This document shows positions 15,967 to 23,271 of a DNA stretch of 29,454 nucleotides, in pieces. The position numbers were made by a program, and so were the translations under genes. Origin of the DNA: CAZQIC01 sp964593555 (lineage in GTDB: Bacteria; Bacteroidota; Bacteroidia; JAFLBG01). The stretch's first letter is position 1. Each line of letters begins with the position of its first letter. The DNA lies in NCBI GenBank assembly GCA_964593555.1, contig CAZQIC010000052.1:1-29454 (forward strand). The letters run 5' to 3'. The notes under the pieces were generated by a model. That model was not told the origin of the DNA, ran no database searches, and saw nothing but the letters and a program-made list of their open reading frames with translations.

Positions 15967-16018
15967 CTCGACAGGCTCGATGTGACCCGTGCGGAGAGGT
16001 CAGTTCGAGCTTGTCGAG
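15967..16018. repeat. dispersed 52-nt palindromic element, family A, copy with loop CGTGCGGAGA
   Basis: A 21-nt left arm (15967-15987, starting CTCGACAGGCTCGATG) and a 21-nt right arm (15998-16018, ending GAGCTTGTCGAG) pair at 18 of 21 positions plus a G-T wobble. The loop is 10 nt. Both arms are identical to those at 21403-21454, where the loop differs. It lies between dnaA and the phosphatase gene. Confidence 0.92.
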
Positions 16019-16117
16019 AACATAGGGCAGCTTACAATATTATAAAATTGTTCATTTTCTAAAGATAGTAGTTATCGTAATAAATCAAAACACTGTTATT
16101 TCTCGCAGAGGCGCAGA

Positions 16118-16132
16118 GATCGCATAGCGATC
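16118..16132. repeat. triloop palindrome GATCGC-ATA-GCGATC
   Basis: This is a perfect 6-bp stem with a 3-nt loop, preceded by TCTCGCAGAGGCGCAGA at about 16101-16117, which resembles a short repeat unit I recall from intergenic regions of other Bacteroidota. It lies between the dnaA terminator and the family A element. Confidence 0.6.
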
Positions 16133-16144
16133 AATAAAAACAAA

Positions 16145-16176
16145 AAAGGGAACCGTTTTCGGGTCCCCTTTTATAA
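16145..16176 (-). terminator. Rho-independent terminator downstream of dnaA
   Basis: A GC-rich stem formed by AAAAGGGAACC and GGGTCCCCTTTT around a short T-rich loop lies 16 nt after the dnaA stop. Read on the minus strand the stem is followed by a T-run (complement of AAAACAAAAAA at about 16136-16146). The position and structure fit the end of the dnaA transcript. Confidence 0.7.
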
Positions 16177-16191
16177 AGTGTCATACTTTAA

Positions 16192-17622
16192 TTATTGTAT
16201 GCTGATTTTCTTTTCAAGTTCCTCGATATAACTTCTGAAGCGTTTATCGGTATCCATTAAGTTATTCACTGTACGGCAGGCGTGCAATACTGTTGCGTGA
16301 TCTTTGCCTCCGCAGTGTAGACCAATAGTTGCCAAAGATGATTTGGTCATGCTCTTAGCAAAATACATTGCTATTTGACGAGCCTGTACAACTTCTCTTT
16401 TTCTTGTTTTTGATTTTAACAATTCGATAGGAAGATCGAAATAATCGCAAACTACTTTTTGGATATAATCTATAGAAACTTCTCTTGCCGTATTCTTCAC
16501 GAACTTATCGATCATTTGTTTGGCAAGCTCAAGTGTAATTGCTTTTTTGTTCAATGAAGACTGCGCTAACAATGATATCAATGCGCCTTCTAATTCTCTT
16601 ACGTTAGTAGTAATGCTGTATGCAAGGTATTCAACTACTTCTTTTGGAAGTTCAATTCCATCTGCATAAACTTTTTTCTCAAGTATCGCTATTCTTGTTT
16701 CTAGACCCGGTACTTGTAGGTCGGCAGACAAGCCCCATTTAAAACGGGATAATAAGCGTTGTTCCATTCCCTGCATTTCAACAGGAGCTTTATCAGCTGT
16801 CAATACCAATTGTTTTCCATTTTGGTGAAGGTGGTTAAACACGTGGAAGAATACATCCTGCGTTTTGTCCTTGCCAGCGAAAAATTGTACATCATCTATG
16901 ATCAACACATCTATCATTTGATAGAAGTGAATAAAATCGTTTTGGTTATTGTTTCTTACCGAATCAATAAACTGGTGCGTAAATTTCTCTGAAGAAACAT
17001 ACAATACTGTTTTGTTGGGAAAATTATTTTTTATCTGGATACCAATAGCTTGTGCAAGGTGAGTCTTACCTAAGCCAACACCACCATAGATTAAAAGCGG
17101 ATTAAAAGCAGTTCCTCCCGGTTTGTTCGCAACAGCGAAACCTGCAGAGCGTGCAAGGCGATTACAATCACCTTCAATAAAATTTTCGAAAGAGTAGTTT
17201 GCGTTAAGTTGAGATTCAACACTTACCTTTTTTAATCCTGGAATGATAAATGGATTTCTTATGGTATTATTTCCAAGGTCGATAGGCATTGATACAGAAG
17301 GATTTTTTAATTCCTTGCGGTTTGTAGTAGGTTGCTTAACTGTATAAGGTTTTGTTCCTCCGAAAGAGTTCTCCATTACAATGCTGTACTCAAGGCGTCC
17401 TTCAGAACCTAATTCTTTTTTCACTGTCTTCTTTAAAAGTGTGATGTAGTGTTCTTCCAGCCATTCATAAAAAAACTGGCTTGGCACCTGGATGGTCAAC
17501 ACACTTCCACCTAACTTAACAGGTTTAATTGGTTCGAACCATGTTTTGAAACTTTGTGAGCTAACATTATCTTTAATTACCTCGAGGCAATTCTCCCAAA
17601 TTTTAACATGTGATTTCTCCAT
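16192..17622 (-). CDS. dnaA: chromosomal replication initiator protein DnaA
   Basis: DnaA is the AAA+ ATPase that melts oriC and starts replication. The 476 residues have all four domains: the N-terminal domain I (W9-E-N-C through about 80), a linker, and the AAA+ core with Walker A GGVGLGKT (180-187), Walker B VLIIDD (239-244) and sensor motif LLSRFKWGLSADL (290-302). Domain IV carries the DNA-binding signature SLATIGLHCGGKDHATVLHA, where the usual GGRDHSTV appears as GGKDHATV. It is transcribed away from ybgC. No dnaN or recF follows, and no cluster of TTATNCACA boxes was seen upstream, so oriC is not evident here. Confidence 0.98.
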   Translation of the reverse strand: MEKSHVKIWENCLEVIKDNVSSQSFKTWFEPIKPVKLGGSVLTIQVPSQFFYEWLEEHYITLLKKTVKKELGSEGRLEYSIVMENSFGGTKPYTVKQPTTNRKELKNPSVSMPIDLGNNTIRNPFIIPGLKKVSVESQLNANYSFENFIEGDCNRLARSAGFAVANKPGGTAFNPLLIYGGVGLGKTHLAQAIGIQIKNNFPNKTVLYVSSEKFTHQFIDSVRNNNQNDFIHFYQMIDVLIIDDVQFFAGKDKTQDVFFHVFNHLHQNGKQLVLTADKAPVEMQGMEQRLLSRFKWGLSADLQVPGLETRIAILEKKVYADGIELPKEVVEYLAYSITTNVRELEGALISLLAQSSLNKKAITLELAKQMIDKFVKNTAREVSIDYIQKVVCDYFDLPIELLKSKTRKREVVQARQIAMYFAKSMTKSSLATIGLHCGGKDHATVLHACRTVNNLMDTDKRFRSYIEELEKKISIQ

Positions 17623-17680
17623 TCGTACTTATTCGGTATTTATAAATGTAAAAACTTATATATTTTTTCTTAACAGCGTT

Positions 17681-17688
17681 CAAAAATA
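17681..17688 (-). promoter_or_regulatory. putative Bacteroidota promoter for dnaA
   Basis: On the minus strand, TATTTTTG matches TAnnTTTG exactly, and TTTG (complement of CAAA at 17707-17710) lies 18 nt upstream as the -33 box. The predicted start is near 17674, with a leader of about 52 nt. This is one of the best promoter matches in the window. Confidence 0.55.
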
Positions 17689-17802
17689 GAAATTTATTCC
17701 ACTTAACAAACAAATTAATTTTAAAAAAATTTTAGGTTAGTACTTGACTTTCTAGTTTTTTCTACTCTAAGAGTGAAAACATTTTTTTTGTCCATTTTGC
17801 CA

Positions 17803-17965
17803 ATGAAAAACCGAATGAATATAAAAAATATTTTTTTGCTGTTTATTTTTGTGTCCTTCTGTATCCCTTAACCCGCGCCATTTTCAGCAGGAGCTTGAAG
17901 TTACGATTAAAATGGATATGAGTCAATTTTATTTTAAAAATTATGTTGCATCATATAATCTGTAA
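17803..17965 (+). pseudogene. possible frameshifted remnant of a small secreted protein
   Basis: An ATG at 17803 opens a 22-codon frame whose product MKNRMNIKNIFLLFIFVSFC looks like a Sec signal peptide and stops at 17869-17871. Reading on in the +1 frame from 17870 gives 31 further residues, including FQQELEVTIKMDMSQFYF, to a stop at 17963. A single frameshift would join the two into a secreted peptide of about 53 residues. Chance cannot be excluded, because AT-rich DNA often encodes hydrophobic short frames. Confidence 0.25.
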
Positions 17966-17989
17966 AATAAACTTTTGTACTTTAGAAAA

Positions 17990-18403
17990 ATGTTTACAGC
18001 CGAAACACAGATAAGGGTCCGTTATGCGGAGACAGATAAAATGGGTTACGTGTACTACGGCAACTATGCACAATATTATGAAGTAGGTAGGGTGGAAGCA
18101 TTGCGTACACTTGGCTTAAGTTATAAAACGATGGAAGATGATGGAGTGATGCTCCCCGTTTTTAATTTTGAGATCCAATATTTTAAGCCCGCATTTTATG
18201 ATGACCTGCTGACCATCAAAACTTCGATCATAGAAATTCCAAAAGCACGGATAATTTTTGAGTACGAAACATATAACGAAAAGGGTGAGCAGTTGAATAA
18301 AGGCAAAACCACTTTGGTGTTTATTGATGCTGCAACAAATAAGCCGCGACCCGCTCCGGCATATATCCGGGAAAAACTTAAGCAATATTTTCCTGCTGCA
18401 TAA
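17990..18403 (+). CDS. ybgC: acyl-CoA thioesterase, YbgC/4-hydroxybenzoyl-CoA thioesterase family
   Basis: The 137-residue hotdog protein has the family signature YAETDKMGYVYYGNYAQYYEVGRVEALR, with catalytic D16 corresponding to D18 of E. coli YbgC. It hydrolyses acyl-CoA thioesters. In proteobacteria ybgC belongs to the tol-pal cluster, but no tol genes are near. The ATG at 17990 is used; an upstream in-frame TTG at 17975 adds only YFRK and has no support. It lies 118 nt before bioB, which has its own promoter candidate. Confidence 0.9.
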   Translation: MFTAETQIRVRYAETDKMGYVYYGNYAQYYEVGRVEALRTLGLSYKTMEDDGVMLPVFNFEIQYFKPAFYDDLLTIKTSIIEIPKARIIFEYETYNEKGEQLNKGKTTLVFIDAATNKPRPAPAYIREKLKQYFPAA

Positions 18404-18485
18404 AAGTGTTTTCGATCGTATATTATCACCCTTTTTTTGCCCCTTAAATAATTGAGAAAACCCTTTCTTTTTTCGTAAATAATGC

Positions 18486-18493
18486 TATATTTG
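18486..18493 (+). promoter_or_regulatory. putative Bacteroidota -7 promoter element for the biotin operon
   Basis: TATATTTG is an exact TAnnTTTG match. Transcription would start near 18500, about 22 nt before the bioB ATG. The region 19-21 nt upstream is T-rich (CTTTCTTTTTT) without a clean TTTG. No BirA-like operator was recognised. Confidence 0.5.
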
Positions 18494-18521
18494 TAATGAT
18501 ACCCCAATAGGTAATTTGTAT

Positions 18522-19520
18522 ATGGATCATAAAGGCACAGTTTGGACCAAAGAGGAGTTGTTAAGTGTATATAATATGCCTTTACTCGACCTTATATATA
18601 AGGCAGCAAATGTTCACAGAGAGAACCATGATCCTAATGAGGTTCAGGTAAGTTCACTTATCTCTATTAAAACCGGCGGTTGTCCTGAAGATTGTGGGTA
18701 TTGTCCGCAGGCAGCACGTTACCATACCGATATCGATGTACATAAATTAATGCAGGTTGAAGATGTTGTTTCTGTAGCTCGTAAAGCGAAGGAAGCAGGC
18801 GCATCGCGTTTATGTATGGGCGCTGCATGGAGAGAGGTACGCGACAATAAAGATTTTGATAAAGTGGTGGAGATGGTGAAAGAGGTAAATAACCTCGAGA
18901 TGGAAGTTTGCTGTACGCTGGGAATGTTAAATGAAAATCAGGCGAAACGTCTTGCCGAAGCAGGCTTGTTTGCTTACAATCATAATTTAGATACTTCAGA
19001 AAAAAATTATTCCAATATTATTTCTACACGTACATATAATGATAGATTAAGTACTATTAATAATGTGCGTAAAGCAGGCGTCACTGTTTGCTCAGGTGGT
19101 ATTATAGGTATGGGTGAAACAACAGAGGATAGAATTGAAATGTTACTTACACTTTCTTCTCTCGATCCTCAGCCGGAATCTGTTCCTATCAATGCATTGG
19201 TTGCAGTAGAGGGTACACCATTGGAAAAACAACAACCTGTTCCTATCTGGGATATGGTAAGAATGATAGCTACCACACGAATTGTAATCCCGAAAACTGT
19301 TGTGCGCTTATCTGCAGGTAGAACTGCAATGAGCAAAGAAGGACAAGCACTTTGTTTTATGGCAGGAGCGAATTCAATTTTTGCAGGAGATAAATTACTG
19401 ACAACACCTAACCCTTCCTTTGATGATGACATGGAGTTGTTTAATATACTTGGCTTAAAACCAAGAGAAGCATTTAAAGATCAGAAGAAAGCCGTTAAGG
19501 AGTTGGTTAAAAATTTTTAA
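18522..19520 (+). CDS. bioB: biotin synthase
   Basis: BioB is the radical-SAM enzyme that inserts sulfur into dethiobiotin. The 332 residues from the ATG at 18522 have the CxxxCxxC cluster motif (GGCPEDCGYCPQ; C54, C58, C61), the YNHNLDTSEKNY segment, and the C-terminal GRTAMSKEGQALCFMAGANS and GDKLLTTPNPSFDDD motifs. These fit the dual Fe-S cluster BioB exactly. A TTG at 18516 would add two residues and is less likely. It leads a run of five closely spaced plus-strand genes. Confidence 0.97.
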   Translation: MDHKGTVWTKEELLSVYNMPLLDLIYKAANVHRENHDPNEVQVSSLISIKTGGCPEDCGYCPQAARYHTDIDVHKLMQVEDVVSVARKAKEAGASRLCMGAAWREVRDNKDFDKVVEMVKEVNNLEMEVCCTLGMLNENQAKRLAEAGLFAYNHNLDTSEKNYSNIISTRTYNDRLSTINNVRKAGVTVCSGGIIGMGETTEDRIEMLLTLSSLDPQPESVPINALVAVEGTPLEKQQPVPIWDMVRMIATTRIVIPKTVVRLSAGRTAMSKEGQALCFMAGANSIFAGDKLLTTPNPSFDDDMELFNILGLKPREAFKDQKKAVKELVKNF

Positions 19521-19531
19521 AAAAAATTAAT

Positions 19532-20239
19532 TTGAAAAAGATTCTATCTCTGAGTGCCGCTCTGTTAATGGTAGTTACTGTTATCGCACAAAGTTCAAGA
19601 AAAGAAGCAGCTTTAAAAAAATATTTCGCAACAGTTAGTTATGGAGTAGGTTCGGCTACTTGGTATTCCGATATCAAAAACTCTATACTCTATGATAAAT
19701 CTGGTACCATCCTTAAATCTGGCAATCTTAAATTCACTGCAAAAAATCCAAGCTCTGCATGGAACTTCCAGGTATCTTTTCCTGTAAGGAATATAAGGTT
19801 GGGAATGGGAATTAGCTTTGAAGAGTTTTACCTGGATAAAATTATATTAAAATCGGGTAATGCCGGTGATGGAAATTTTATTTTATTTGATGAGAGTTTC
19901 CGCTTTGATAAATTTTATGCAGCGGTAGAAGTGCCCTTCGCCCCCGAGTCTACAAAAAATTATTCATTTTCCGCTACAGGTAATCTTGGTTATTATAATT
20001 ATACAGGCATTGAGCGTTTTAACTTTTTTGGGGAAGAGCCATTAGCCAGGATGTATTTGGCTAATGTAGGTTTGCTGGCAGATTATAAAATATTTAAACA
20101 CACCTACTTTTTTATAAACCCTAATTTCGAATTCAAATATTTTCAAAATAACAGGTTCGAAAGTCCGAGCGATATCAATCATAAAATACTTACCTATTCT
20201 ATCGCGGCAGGTATAAGAGTTGATGTTTCTAAAGAGTAA
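19532..20239 (+). CDS. predicted outer-membrane beta-barrel protein inside the biotin operon
   Basis: The 235-residue product begins with a clear Sec signal peptide (MKKILSLSAALLMVVTVIAQ) from a TTG start 11 nt after bioB. The mature part is a succession of amphipathic beta strands with aromatic girdles (ATVSYGVGSATWYSD, RLGMGISFEEFYLD, FYAAVEVPFAP, YSFSATGNLGYYNYTG, TYFFINPNFEFKYF). It ends with a final strand (ILTYSIAAGIRVDVS). This pattern fits a small outer-membrane barrel of about 10-12 strands. I do not recognise a family. It is only 3 nt from bioF, so it is translated as part of the biotin operon. Confidence 0.75.
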   Translation: MKKILSLSAALLMVVTVIAQSSRKEAALKKYFATVSYGVGSATWYSDIKNSILYDKSGTILKSGNLKFTAKNPSSAWNFQVSFPVRNIRLGMGISFEEFYLDKIILKSGNAGDGNFILFDESFRFDKFYAAVEVPFAPESTKNYSFSATGNLGYYNYTGIERFNFFGEEPLARMYLANVGLLADYKIFKHTYFFINPNFEFKYFQNNRFESPSDINHKILTYSIAAGIRVDVSKE

Positions 20240-20242
20240 AGC

Positions 20243-21421
20243 ATGAAGTTATATGATAATGATACTACTGCTGTAACGGGCATGGCTTCGCTTTTGAACA
20301 AGCGTAAGGAGTCAGGTCTATATCGTGAGTTGAAAAACTACTCGGGGCTAATCGACTTTTGTTCCAATGACTACCTGGGACTTTCACGTTCTGAAAGACT
20401 CGCAGAGGCCACCACAAGGCTATTGACGGCATATAATGATGAGCGGATCAATGGATCCACGGGTTCAAGGTTACTATCCGGAAATAATTCATTGGTACTG
20501 CAGCTTGAAAAAATCGTAGCCGAATATCACAACGCAGAAGCTGCATTGATATTTAACTCCGGTTATGATGCTAATCTCGGATTTTTCTCTTGTGTTCCGC
20601 AGGAAGGCGATACAGTAATATATGATGAATTGATTCATGCTTCTGTACACGATGGAATAAGGCTGGGGAAGGCGCAATCGTTTATGTTCAGGCACAATAA
20701 TCTGGAGCATTTAAAAGAAAGGTTGGATGTATCAAAAGGAGAAGTATATGTGGTGGTGGAATCGGTTTACTCTATGGATGGAGATAAATCGCCTTTAAAA
20801 GAGATCGCCGCTTTATGTAAAAATTACAATGCAAAATTAGTGGTTGATGAAGCGCATGCAACCGGAATATATGGAGATAAGGGAGAGGGTTTGGTGGTAG
20901 AATTGAAATTAGAAAAAGAAATTTTTACACGCATACATACTTTTGGAAAAGCAATGGGATGTCATGGCGCCGCAATTTTAGGGAGTAATACACTTCGTGA
21001 TTTTTTAATTAATTATTCTCGTTCGTTTATTTATAGTACCTCCCTGCCGCCTCACAGTGTGGCATCAGTCATGGCGGCATATGAATTGTTGCCGGCAATG
21101 AACGCTGAAAGGAATAGCATCAGAGAATTGATTACACTTTTTCGTGATCAATTAAGTAGTAACAATTCATTTACTTCTATACAAAGCGAAAGTCCTATTC
21201 AATGCATCATTGTTTCGGGTAATGATAACGTTAGAGATTTTTCTCAGCAAATAATTAACAACGGATTTGATGTAAGGCCCGTTTTTAGCCCAACCGTACC
21301 AAAGGGAAAAGAAAGAATAAGGATTTGTCTGCATTCGTTTAATACGGCTCAGGAGGTAGAAAATTTATTTAAGACAATCAGAAGTTCAGGTAACCACGTC
21401 ATCTCGACAGGCTCGATGTGA
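20243..21421 (+). CDS. bioF: 8-amino-7-oxononanoate synthase
   Basis: BioF is the PLP-dependent enzyme that condenses pimeloyl-thioester with alanine in biotin synthesis. The 392-residue product has the PLP lysine K236 (HTFGKAMGCHG), the VDEAHATGIYG motif (201-211), and the N-terminal DFCSNDYLGLS and NGSTGSRLLSG signatures. The last eight or so codons and the stop fall inside the left arm of a family A palindromic repeat, so the natural C-terminus has been replaced by repeat-encoded residues (HVISTGSM). The conserved domain is intact, so activity is probably retained. 2-amino-3-ketobutyrate CoA ligase is the nearest alternative, but the bioB/bioD context favours BioF. Confidence 0.93.
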   Translation: MKLYDNDTTAVTGMASLLNKRKESGLYRELKNYSGLIDFCSNDYLGLSRSERLAEATTRLLTAYNDERINGSTGSRLLSGNNSLVLQLEKIVAEYHNAEAALIFNSGYDANLGFFSCVPQEGDTVIYDELIHASVHDGIRLGKAQSFMFRHNNLEHLKERLDVSKGEVYVVVESVYSMDGDKSPLKEIAALCKNYNAKLVVDEAHATGIYGDKGEGLVVELKLEKEIFTRIHTFGKAMGCHGAAILGSNTLRDFLINYSRSFIYSTSLPPHSVASVMAAYELLPAMNAERNSIRELITLFRDQLSSNNSFTSIQSESPIQCIIVSGNDNVRDFSQQIINNGFDVRPVFSPTVPKGKERIRICLHSFNTAQEVENLFKTIRSSGNHVISTGSM

Positions 21422-21454
21422 CCTTCGTATGTAGGTCAGTTCGAGCTTGTCGAG
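21403..21454. repeat. dispersed 52-nt palindromic element, family A, copy overlapping the bioF 3' end
   Basis: The arms 21403-21423 and 21434-21454 are identical to those of 15967-16018, with a different 10-nt loop TTCGTATGTA. The bioF stop TGA (21419-21421) is inside the left arm. The right arm ends 34 nt before the bioD ATG at 21489. Confidence 0.92.
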
Positions 21455-21488
21455 AATCGTGTGTGAGAAAAAGATAATTGTAAAAAGT

Positions 21489-22115
21489 ATGCAAAAAACG
21501 AGAAAAATATTTGTTGCAGGTATAGGAACAGATGTCGGGAAAACTGTAGTATCAGCCATCCTTACGGAGGCACTCAAAGCCGATTACTGGAAACCTGTAC
21601 AGACAGGAAGTTTTTTTGCTACTGATGCGACAAAAGTAAAATCATTAATTTCAAATCCTGTTTCCGAATTTCTTCCTGAGGCATACAATCTTCATCAATA
21701 CATGTCGCCGCACGCCGCCGCTGAGCTGGAAGGCGTAAAAATAAATTTAAATGATATAAGATTGCCCGAGAGTAAAAATGAAAATATGATCATTGAAGGA
21801 GCCGGTGGATTGATGGTGCCATTGAACAATAATGAATTTGTTATTGATATGATCAATAAATTTGATGCTGAAGTTATTTTGGTTTGCCAGAATTATTTAG
21901 GAAGTATTAATCACTCCTTACTCTCCATTGATGCCTTGAAACAAAGGGGCTGTAAAATTCTTGGTCTTGTATTTAACGGCTCTCCACACGAATTGTCTGA
22001 GAATATAATTTTAAAGTATAGTGGACTTAAAAGACTATTATGGGTGGTGAAGGAAAAAGAACTTACCAAAGAAATCATTCTTAAATATGCTGATCAGATT
22101 AGACCGAATTTGTAA
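21489..22115 (+). CDS. bioD: ATP-dependent dethiobiotin synthetase
   Basis: BioD closes the ureido ring of dethiobiotin. The 208-residue protein has the P-loop GIGTDVGKT (11-19), the substrate motif WKPVQTGS with K35, and EGAGGLMVPL. The ATG at 21489 is chosen because the upstream in-frame TTG at 21447 lies in the palindromic repeat and adds 14 residues without counterpart. The stop codon overlaps the next start (TAATG). Confidence 0.95.
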   Translation: MQKTRKIFVAGIGTDVGKTVVSAILTEALKADYWKPVQTGSFFATDATKVKSLISNPVSEFLPEAYNLHQYMSPHAAAELEGVKINLNDIRLPESKNENMIIEGAGGLMVPLNNNEFVIDMINKFDAEVILVCQNYLGSINHSLLSIDALKQRGCKILGLVFNGSPHELSENIILKYSGLKRLLWVVKEKELTKEIILKYADQIRPNL

Positions 22116-22849
22116 TGAAAAATTCATTTTTGAGACGCTATATAATCTTCCTTGTTTTTATTTGTTTAATTTTTTCTTGTGGAACAAATGAGAATACGGA
22201 AAATAAAAATGCAAAAGAAGTTGTAAGCGACACAATTGTTCCATTTCATGGTTTTTGGGCATCTGAAAAGTATATCAATACCTTAATGAAAACTAAATCT
22301 CCGCGGCAATCTCAAGATGATGGAGAATTTTGGGTTATCCCGAAACTATATTTGGACAGAGCATATCCATGTGTCTATCACGAGGGCGGCCCTGATTATC
22401 ACGTAATAAAAAATGGTAATTCTTATTTCCTTAGATCTAGTTACGACTCTATACAAATAGTTTTTATTGATGATGGTAGAAAAATAAAAATAGGTGATTG
22501 GCTATATATAAAGACAAAGGAAAATGTTGGAGTTCCTGAGGATTTGTTATTTAAAGGAAGTTATAAATTCATTGATAAGTCAGTTGTTTTCAATGCCGAT
22601 GGTACTGTTAAGGGATTAGACAGTATTAATTTCTTTTCTGTGCAAAATGATTATATAGGGCCTGGCATGGGTGATGTTGATATTGTTTATTTAGGTAAAA
22701 CAAAAGAAGAAGATTTAACGCACTGTTTCCAATTTCAGGCTGATACATTGTTCATATACAATATTCAATGTTTGGAAGAAGATGATCGGGGAACGTGTCT
22801 GGATATTCAAAAAGGAGATTTAAAATATAAGCTGGTAAAAGACAATTGA
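22115..22849 (+). CDS. hypothetical lipoprotein at the end of the biotin operon
   Basis: The 244-residue product has a hydrophobic signal ending in a lipobox (LIFSC, Cys22), followed by an Asn/Glu-rich linker and a domain with no family I recognise. The domain is rich in aromatic residues and beta-like segments (GEFWVIPKLYLDRAYPC, YFLRSSYDSIQIVFIDDGR, DYIGPGMGDVDIVYLG). Its ATG overlaps the bioD stop by one base, so it is almost certainly translated with bioD. A role in biotin metabolism is not shown. Confidence 0.75.
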   Translation: MKNSFLRRYIIFLVFICLIFSCGTNENTENKNAKEVVSDTIVPFHGFWASEKYINTLMKTKSPRQSQDDGEFWVIPKLYLDRAYPCVYHEGGPDYHVIKNGNSYFLRSSYDSIQIVFIDDGRKIKIGDWLYIKTKENVGVPEDLLFKGSYKFIDKSVVFNADGTVKGLDSINFFSVQNDYIGPGMGDVDIVYLGKTKEEDLTHCFQFQADTLFIYNIQCLEEDDRGTCLDIQKGDLKYKLVKDN

Positions 22850-23271
22850 TTTGTGAAAGGTAAAAAGAAATCATTCTTAAATGCGGGATCAGATAAGCCG
22901 GAATTTGCAGGGAAAATTTTCAAAAGGTTTTGTGTTAAGGATTGCTTGTTCTAAGGATTATATCACTCCTACGGAGTTTCTATATGTGGCGATTATTTAT
23001 TTTCTACCAAGATTTCGCTCCTACGGAGCTTATACAATTTATAAATACAAAATATGCCAAAGTTTCAATTTCCTTTTGGAGAGAGACTAAGTGTCGGGCG
23101 AAAAAAGAAAGGCTGTTTGTATTTGTAAATGGTATTATTAAATAGTCCCAGCGGGACGACATGTCGGTAGAAAAGATTACAACAAAACACAAGCCCCATC
23201 CCGAAGGGATGCTCTTCGCATAGGGGCGAAATAGAAATTAATTTCACGAAATTGTTGCTGATAAATTTTTA
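22850..23271. other. 422-nt convergent spacer filled with triloop palindromes
   Basis: The spacer lies between the 3' ends of the lipoprotein gene and pgpH. It holds four perfect palindromes with 3-nt loops: ACTCC-TAC-GGAGT (22965-22977), GCTCC-TAC-GGAGC (23017-23029), GTCCC-AGC-GGGAC (23145-23157) and CATCCC-GAA-GGGATG (23197-23211). Inverted arms TTTTCTACC (23000-23008) and GGTAGAAAA (23166-23174) enclose part of it. Short reading frames here are not considered genes. Confidence 0.75.
22965..23211. repeat. cluster of four triloop hairpins within an inverted repeat
   Basis: Four stem-loops with 5-6 bp stems and 3-nt loops occur within 247 nt. The inner two flank a region bounded by a 9-bp inverted repeat (TTTTCTACC/GGTAGAAAA). 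The first two share the same TAC loop and near-identical stems (CTCC/GGAG). It resembles a composite of a dispersed palindromic family, and may also act as a bidirectional transcription end for the convergent genes. Confidence 0.65.

Larger units (their letters stand above)
17623..17989. other. 367-nt divergent spacer between dnaA and ybgC
   Basis: It contains a good dnaA promoter candidate (17681-17688 with a TTTG box about 18 nt upstream) and a 22-codon signal-peptide-like reading frame at 17803-17871, listed separately. No DnaA-box cluster was found by eye. The rest is AT-rich with no recognised element. Confidence 0.6.

Noticed and set aside
17623..17989. oriC next to dnaA
   Set aside because: No cluster of TTATNCACA boxes was seen in either strand of the spacer. 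One imperfect match is not enough.
7655..21454. CRISPR array from the repeated palindromes
   Set aside because: The copies are kilobases apart, lie in different spacers and have no regular spacing or cas genes.
21447..21488. Upstream TTG start for bioD
   Set aside because: It lies in the right arm of the family A repeat. The ATG at 21489 gives the typical BioD N-terminus.
22881..23247. Several 60-69 codon frames in the triloop palindrome cluster
   Set aside because: Overlapping frames on both strands with no family resemblance. The palindromes explain the sequence.
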